64,000 bases of DNA from Leptolyngbya sp. FACHB-8. GTDB lineage: Bacteria > Cyanobacteriota > Cyanobacteriia > Elainellales > Elainellaceae. Position 1 is the first letter of the stretch, and the number at the start of each line of letters is the position of its first letter. The position numbers and the translations under genes were made by a program. The notes under the pieces are model-generated. The model was not told where the DNA came from, searched no databases, and saw nothing but the letters and a program-made list of their open reading frames with translations. Shown here one piece after another: positions 61,845 through 64,000 of the stretch. The DNA lies in the NCBI RefSeq assembly GCF_014695575.1, contig NZ_JACJOO010000068.1:1-64000 (forward strand), read 5' to 3'.

Positions 61845-62927
61845 ATGAAGCTGCGCAATACCGTTGGATCTCTTTCGGGGAAATTACGTAGGCTATTGAG
61901 CAAACAAAACAGGGGGTTCCGACCTATGGTTTCCTCAAAACCTAAAGGTTCGCTGCCGAGTTCAGAAGATCCTCAACCAAGTCACAAGAAGGTCTATGCC
62001 TCTGGTATCTGGGTGGCTTATCTCAAGGCGCTCAGACCACGCCAATGGACTAAAAACCTCATTATCTTTGCCGCTCCTTTGTTTGCCTTTGCAATTAATT
62101 GGCGAACCATTTCTGGAAGCCTTCTCGCATTTACCCTCTTTTGTTGCATCTCAAGTAGCTTTTATCTGATTAACGACCTGATGGATGTCGAAGCTGATCG
62201 TCGGCATCCCGTCAAATGCAAACGCCCTATTGCCGCTGGCTTAATCAGCATTCCTACCGCCATCACCATGGCCATTCTTTTGATGGGCGGAGCGTTGCTG
62301 GTTGGCGGTCTCTACACACCTATGCTCTCGGTGGTGCTGGCCTGCTATGCCGTTTTGCAGGTGGCCTACAATCTGCGGCTGAAGCACACCGTTGTGTTGG
62401 ATGTGATTGCGATCGCCAGCGGCTTCGTTTTACGGGCCTTAGCAGGAGGGGTTGCAACGAGCATCACCCTCTCCTCCTGGTTCCTGCTCTGTACTGCCAT
62501 GTTGGCCTTGTTTCTTGCAATTGAGAAGCGCAAGGCCGAGATGCGATTGGCGGTTGCCAAGGGTGGCAGTTCCCGTGCTGTACTGCGCCGCTACTCCCTA
62601 TTTCTGTTGCAGCGAATGGAAGGTGTTGTAACCGCCGGGGCCATTCTTACCTACACTCTCTGGAGTTCTGGCCCTGAAGTGGGAGGTGCATCGACATCCT
62701 GGATGTTGCTCACCGTACCCTTTGTTCTCTACGGCATTTTCCGGTATCAGTTTCTCAGTGACCCTAAGGAAATCCGGCGGCGGCAACGGCTTGAGGGCAG
62801 CATTTCTGCCCGTACCGAGCGCCCTGACGAGGTTTTACTGAGTGATCTGCCAATTCTACTGACCGTTGTTTCCTGGATTGTGGTTACAACGGGAATTTTA
62901 GCCCTTGCCAAAATGGGTGTTCTTTAA
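61845..62927 (+). CDS. UbiA-family decaprenyl-phosphate phosphoribosyltransferase homologue
   Basis: The 360-residue protein has a basic N-terminal tail (about 1-55) and nine membrane helices. The prenyltransferase motifs are LRPRQWTKNLIIFAAPLFAF, LINDLMDVEADRRHPVKCKR (NDxxDxxxD-type, first Asp motif), and YNLRLKHTVVLDVIAIASGF (second Asp motif). This pattern fits the DPPR synthase branch (as Rv3806c), which joins polyprenyl phosphate and PRPP. It could supply an activated pentose for a surface glycan. The internal Met (residue 28) is another possible start. Confidence 0.88.
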   Translation: MKLRNTVGSLSGKLRRLLSKQNRGFRPMVSSKPKGSLPSSEDPQPSHKKVYASGIWVAYLKALRPRQWTKNLIIFAAPLFAFAINWRTISGSLLAFTLFCCISSSFYLINDLMDVEADRRHPVKCKRPIAAGLISIPTAITMAILLMGGALLVGGLYTPMLSVVLACYAVLQVAYNLRLKHTVVLDVIAIASGFVLRALAGGVATSITLSSWFLLCTAMLALFLAIEKRKAEMRLAVAKGGSSRAVLRRYSLFLLQRMEGVVTAGAILTYTLWSSGPEVGGASTSWMLLTVPFVLYGIFRYQFLSDPKEIRRRQRLEGSISARTERPDEVLLSDLPILLTVVSWIVVTTGILALAKMGVL

Positions 62928-62948
62928 CCAGTTCCCAATACCATCCTT

Positions 62949-63563
62949 ATGCGTCTCTTTCGTCCTTTTCGTAACGCGAGTTGCGCAGGTATCCCATACC
63001 GTTTTTTCCAGCGGCCTACGCTGGCTACCAGCACGCCAAGTTTTGCCCCAACGGTCGCAGACATCGACATTAACGATCTCGTCCGCTCTGGAATTCAGGG
63101 CATCATTCTAGACTTGGATAACACTATTGTGACTGAGGACGATCGCTACCTCTCCCCGGGTATTGAGAATTGGATTCAACTGGCTAAACAACGAGGGCTG
63201 CGCTTTTGCATCCTCTCCAATGGCAAGCGCCGCCACCGCATCAATTACTGGATGCTGCGCTTAGACATACCGGCCCTTAGCCCAGCGCGTAAACCTCTGC
63301 CCTGGGGCTTCTGGAAAGCTCTTAAGCAGATGGGGCTTCGATCTCGGGCTGTTGTGGTGATTGGGGACAGCCTTCACACCGATTTGATTGGAGCCTGGTT
63401 TGTAGGGTGCCGTACCATTCAGGTCGCCTCCCTACCCCACGATCCCCACTGGTGGGAAACCTTGGCCGGGCAATGGCTGCACGTGCCCTACCCCACCCCA
63501 GAACAGCTTCAGGCCATTGAGGTTGACTTTAGTGCAGCACCCCCATCCCTGAAAGCATCCTGA
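62949..63563 (+). CDS. YqeG-family HAD phosphatase
   Basis: The 204-residue protein has HAD motifs: IILDLDNTIV (about 54-63), FCILSNGKR and VVVIGDSLHTDLIGAWFVGC. It is the YqeG type (HAD IIIA), similar to phosphatidylglycerophosphate phosphatase-like proteins of plants and yeast, but the substrate is not shown. The start at 62949 is 21 bp after the UbiA-family gene, so the two are probably co-transcribed. Residues 1-30 form an unusual basic lead-in (MRLFRPFRNASCAGIPYRFF). A terminator follows. Confidence 0.88.
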   Translation: MRLFRPFRNASCAGIPYRFFQRPTLATSTPSFAPTVADIDINDLVRSGIQGIILDLDNTIVTEDDRYLSPGIENWIQLAKQRGLRFCILSNGKRRHRINYWMLRLDIPALSPARKPLPWGFWKALKQMGLRSRAVVVIGDSLHTDLIGAWFVGCRTIQVASLPHDPHWWETLAGQWLHVPYPTPEQLQAIEVDFSAAPPSLKAS

Positions 63564-63579
63564 GCAACGCTAAAAGTCA

Positions 63580-63616
63580 AAAGGCACCAGCCTCTAAACG
63601 ATGCTGGTGCCCTTTA
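63580..63616 (+). terminator. Terminator after the YqeG-family gene
   Basis: GGCACCAGC and GCTGGTGCC pair around TCTAAACGAT, followed by CTTTATTTA, about 20 bp after the stop. Confidence 0.75.
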
Positions 63617-63738
63617 TTTATAGAGAGAGGTAAAAGTCAGGGTCTTTATAAAGGATGACCCCGTATTAACTTTTTATAGATTGCAGCAATTTGTGAACAT
63701 ACTCGCCAGCTTTAATGTTTTCTTCCGTTTTCAGTCGT

Positions 63739-64000
63739 TCATCGCTCAGAGGTGGCCTTTTCCCGTTCTTTGCGGGCGATCGCTCGATCTACTTTCGCCA
63801 ACCAGACCATTAGAGCCACAACCCCCACTTGTAGGGCGAAATTAGGAAGCGCCCCCATCACATCTCGACCTGCCAGGATTTGGGCCAGAAACACCAGCCC
63901 ACCCACAAATCCGGAGAGACCAAACACAAGGTACATAAACATCCGCAAGCCCCGGTAAGGAGCACGAGCTTCTTCCCGCAAACGGGCATACTTTTCAGGA
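63739..64000 (-). CDS. DUF3493-family membrane protein (N terminus outside window)
   Basis: The reverse strand from the right edge reads PEKYARLREEARAPYRGLRM, then FMYLVFGLSGFVGGLVFLAQ, LAGRDVMGALPNFALQVGVV and ends KEREKATSER. The frame stays open past 64000, so the gene is cut by the window. It has two membrane helices. The YARLREEARAPYRGLR segment is the DUF3493 signature of cyanobacteria and plastids. Function unknown. Confidence 0.87.
   Translation of the reverse strand, partial: PEKYARLREEARAPYRGLRMFMYLVFGLSGFVGGLVFLAQILAGRDVMGALPNFALQVGVVALMVWLAKVDRAIARKEREKATSER

Noticed and set aside
1-64000. CRISPR array, rRNA operon, prophage or complete insertion sequence
   Set aside because: No regular direct repeats with unique spacers, no rRNA sequence, and no transposase, integrase or phage structural gene were seen. 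The many inverted repeats are not CRISPR repeats, as they are scattered and differ in sequence.

Overview
The window is cyanobacterial chromosome. It carries photosystem genes (psbD start, ycf4, psaD), NDH-1 subunit ndhM, a Calvin-cycle class II aldolase, the lycopene-cyclase paralogue CruP, and the rbp-rpsU cold-shock pair. The HIP1 octamer GCGATCGC is scattered throughout. Medium GC content, many pentapeptide, TPR and CHAT proteins and large intergenic gaps suggest a filamentous Leptolyngbya-like organism, but the exact taxon cannot be read from the sequence. About 49 protein genes, two tRNA genes, one clear pseudogene and some 30 palindromic elements are listed.

Layout. 0-13 kb holds mostly housekeeping and photosynthesis genes: psbD<, ycf4, a lipoprotein cyclophilin, cruP, a cNMP-binding protein, a SirB1/TPR protein, small conserved proteins, an IscA/SufA scaffold, a large acidic cyanobacterial protein, psaD, trpE and a pentapeptide protein. 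13-20 kb: rpsB-tsf, a conserved hypothetical, recG, a DUF4230-like protein and ndhM. 20.8-27.4 kb is a signalling-type cluster: PP2C phosphatase with zinc ribbon, CHAT-FHA fusion, hypothetical protein, FHA-PrsW intramembrane protease and a small membrane protein. 27.5-41.4 kb: def, ftsX, aat, a SphR/SphS-like two-component pair, a HAD hydrolase, metK, a membrane pentapeptide protein, a degenerate CapA-family protein and a sugar epimerase. 41.6-47.6 kb: tandem tRNA-Lys genes, fba, a GNAT protein, a geranylgeranyl-reductase paralogue, argG and a DUF2795 protein. 47.9-52.4 kb: NUDIX, a decayed bacterial-eRF1 (baeRF) pseudogene, hemerythrin, rbp-rpsU and a pentapeptide protein. 52.7-58.9 kb: an exported TPS-type beta-helix protein followed by a secreted TPR-CHAT protein on the minus strand. 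59.5-64 kb: a GT39-like membrane glycosyltransferase, a decaprenyl-phosphate phosphoribosyltransferase homologue, a YqeG-like phosphatase and a partial DUF3493 protein.

The most unusual content is intergenic. Nearly every gap carries long, near-perfect palindromes (stems of 14-30 bp). Many share a GC-rich tip of the GGGGTGC-GAAG-CACCCC type, including the GCGAAGC mini-hairpin, while the lower stem differs at each site and is still perfectly self-complementary. Several sit inside larger elements with recognisable terminal inverted repeats: CAGGACTTACGCA at 41.5 and 59.4 kb; TAACCTCAGTTCGGG at 6.2 and 18.9 kb; CCTGTAATTC at 42.0 and 48.5 kb. At 13.2-13.5 kb, two tandem 132-bp elements with 12-bp inverted ends and three copies of a 9-bp target repeat have inserted into an older palindrome. 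No transposase is encoded in the window, so these look like non-autonomous elements moved in trans. The two candidates for a new system are this palindrome population and the FHA/CHAT/PP2C/PrsW cluster.
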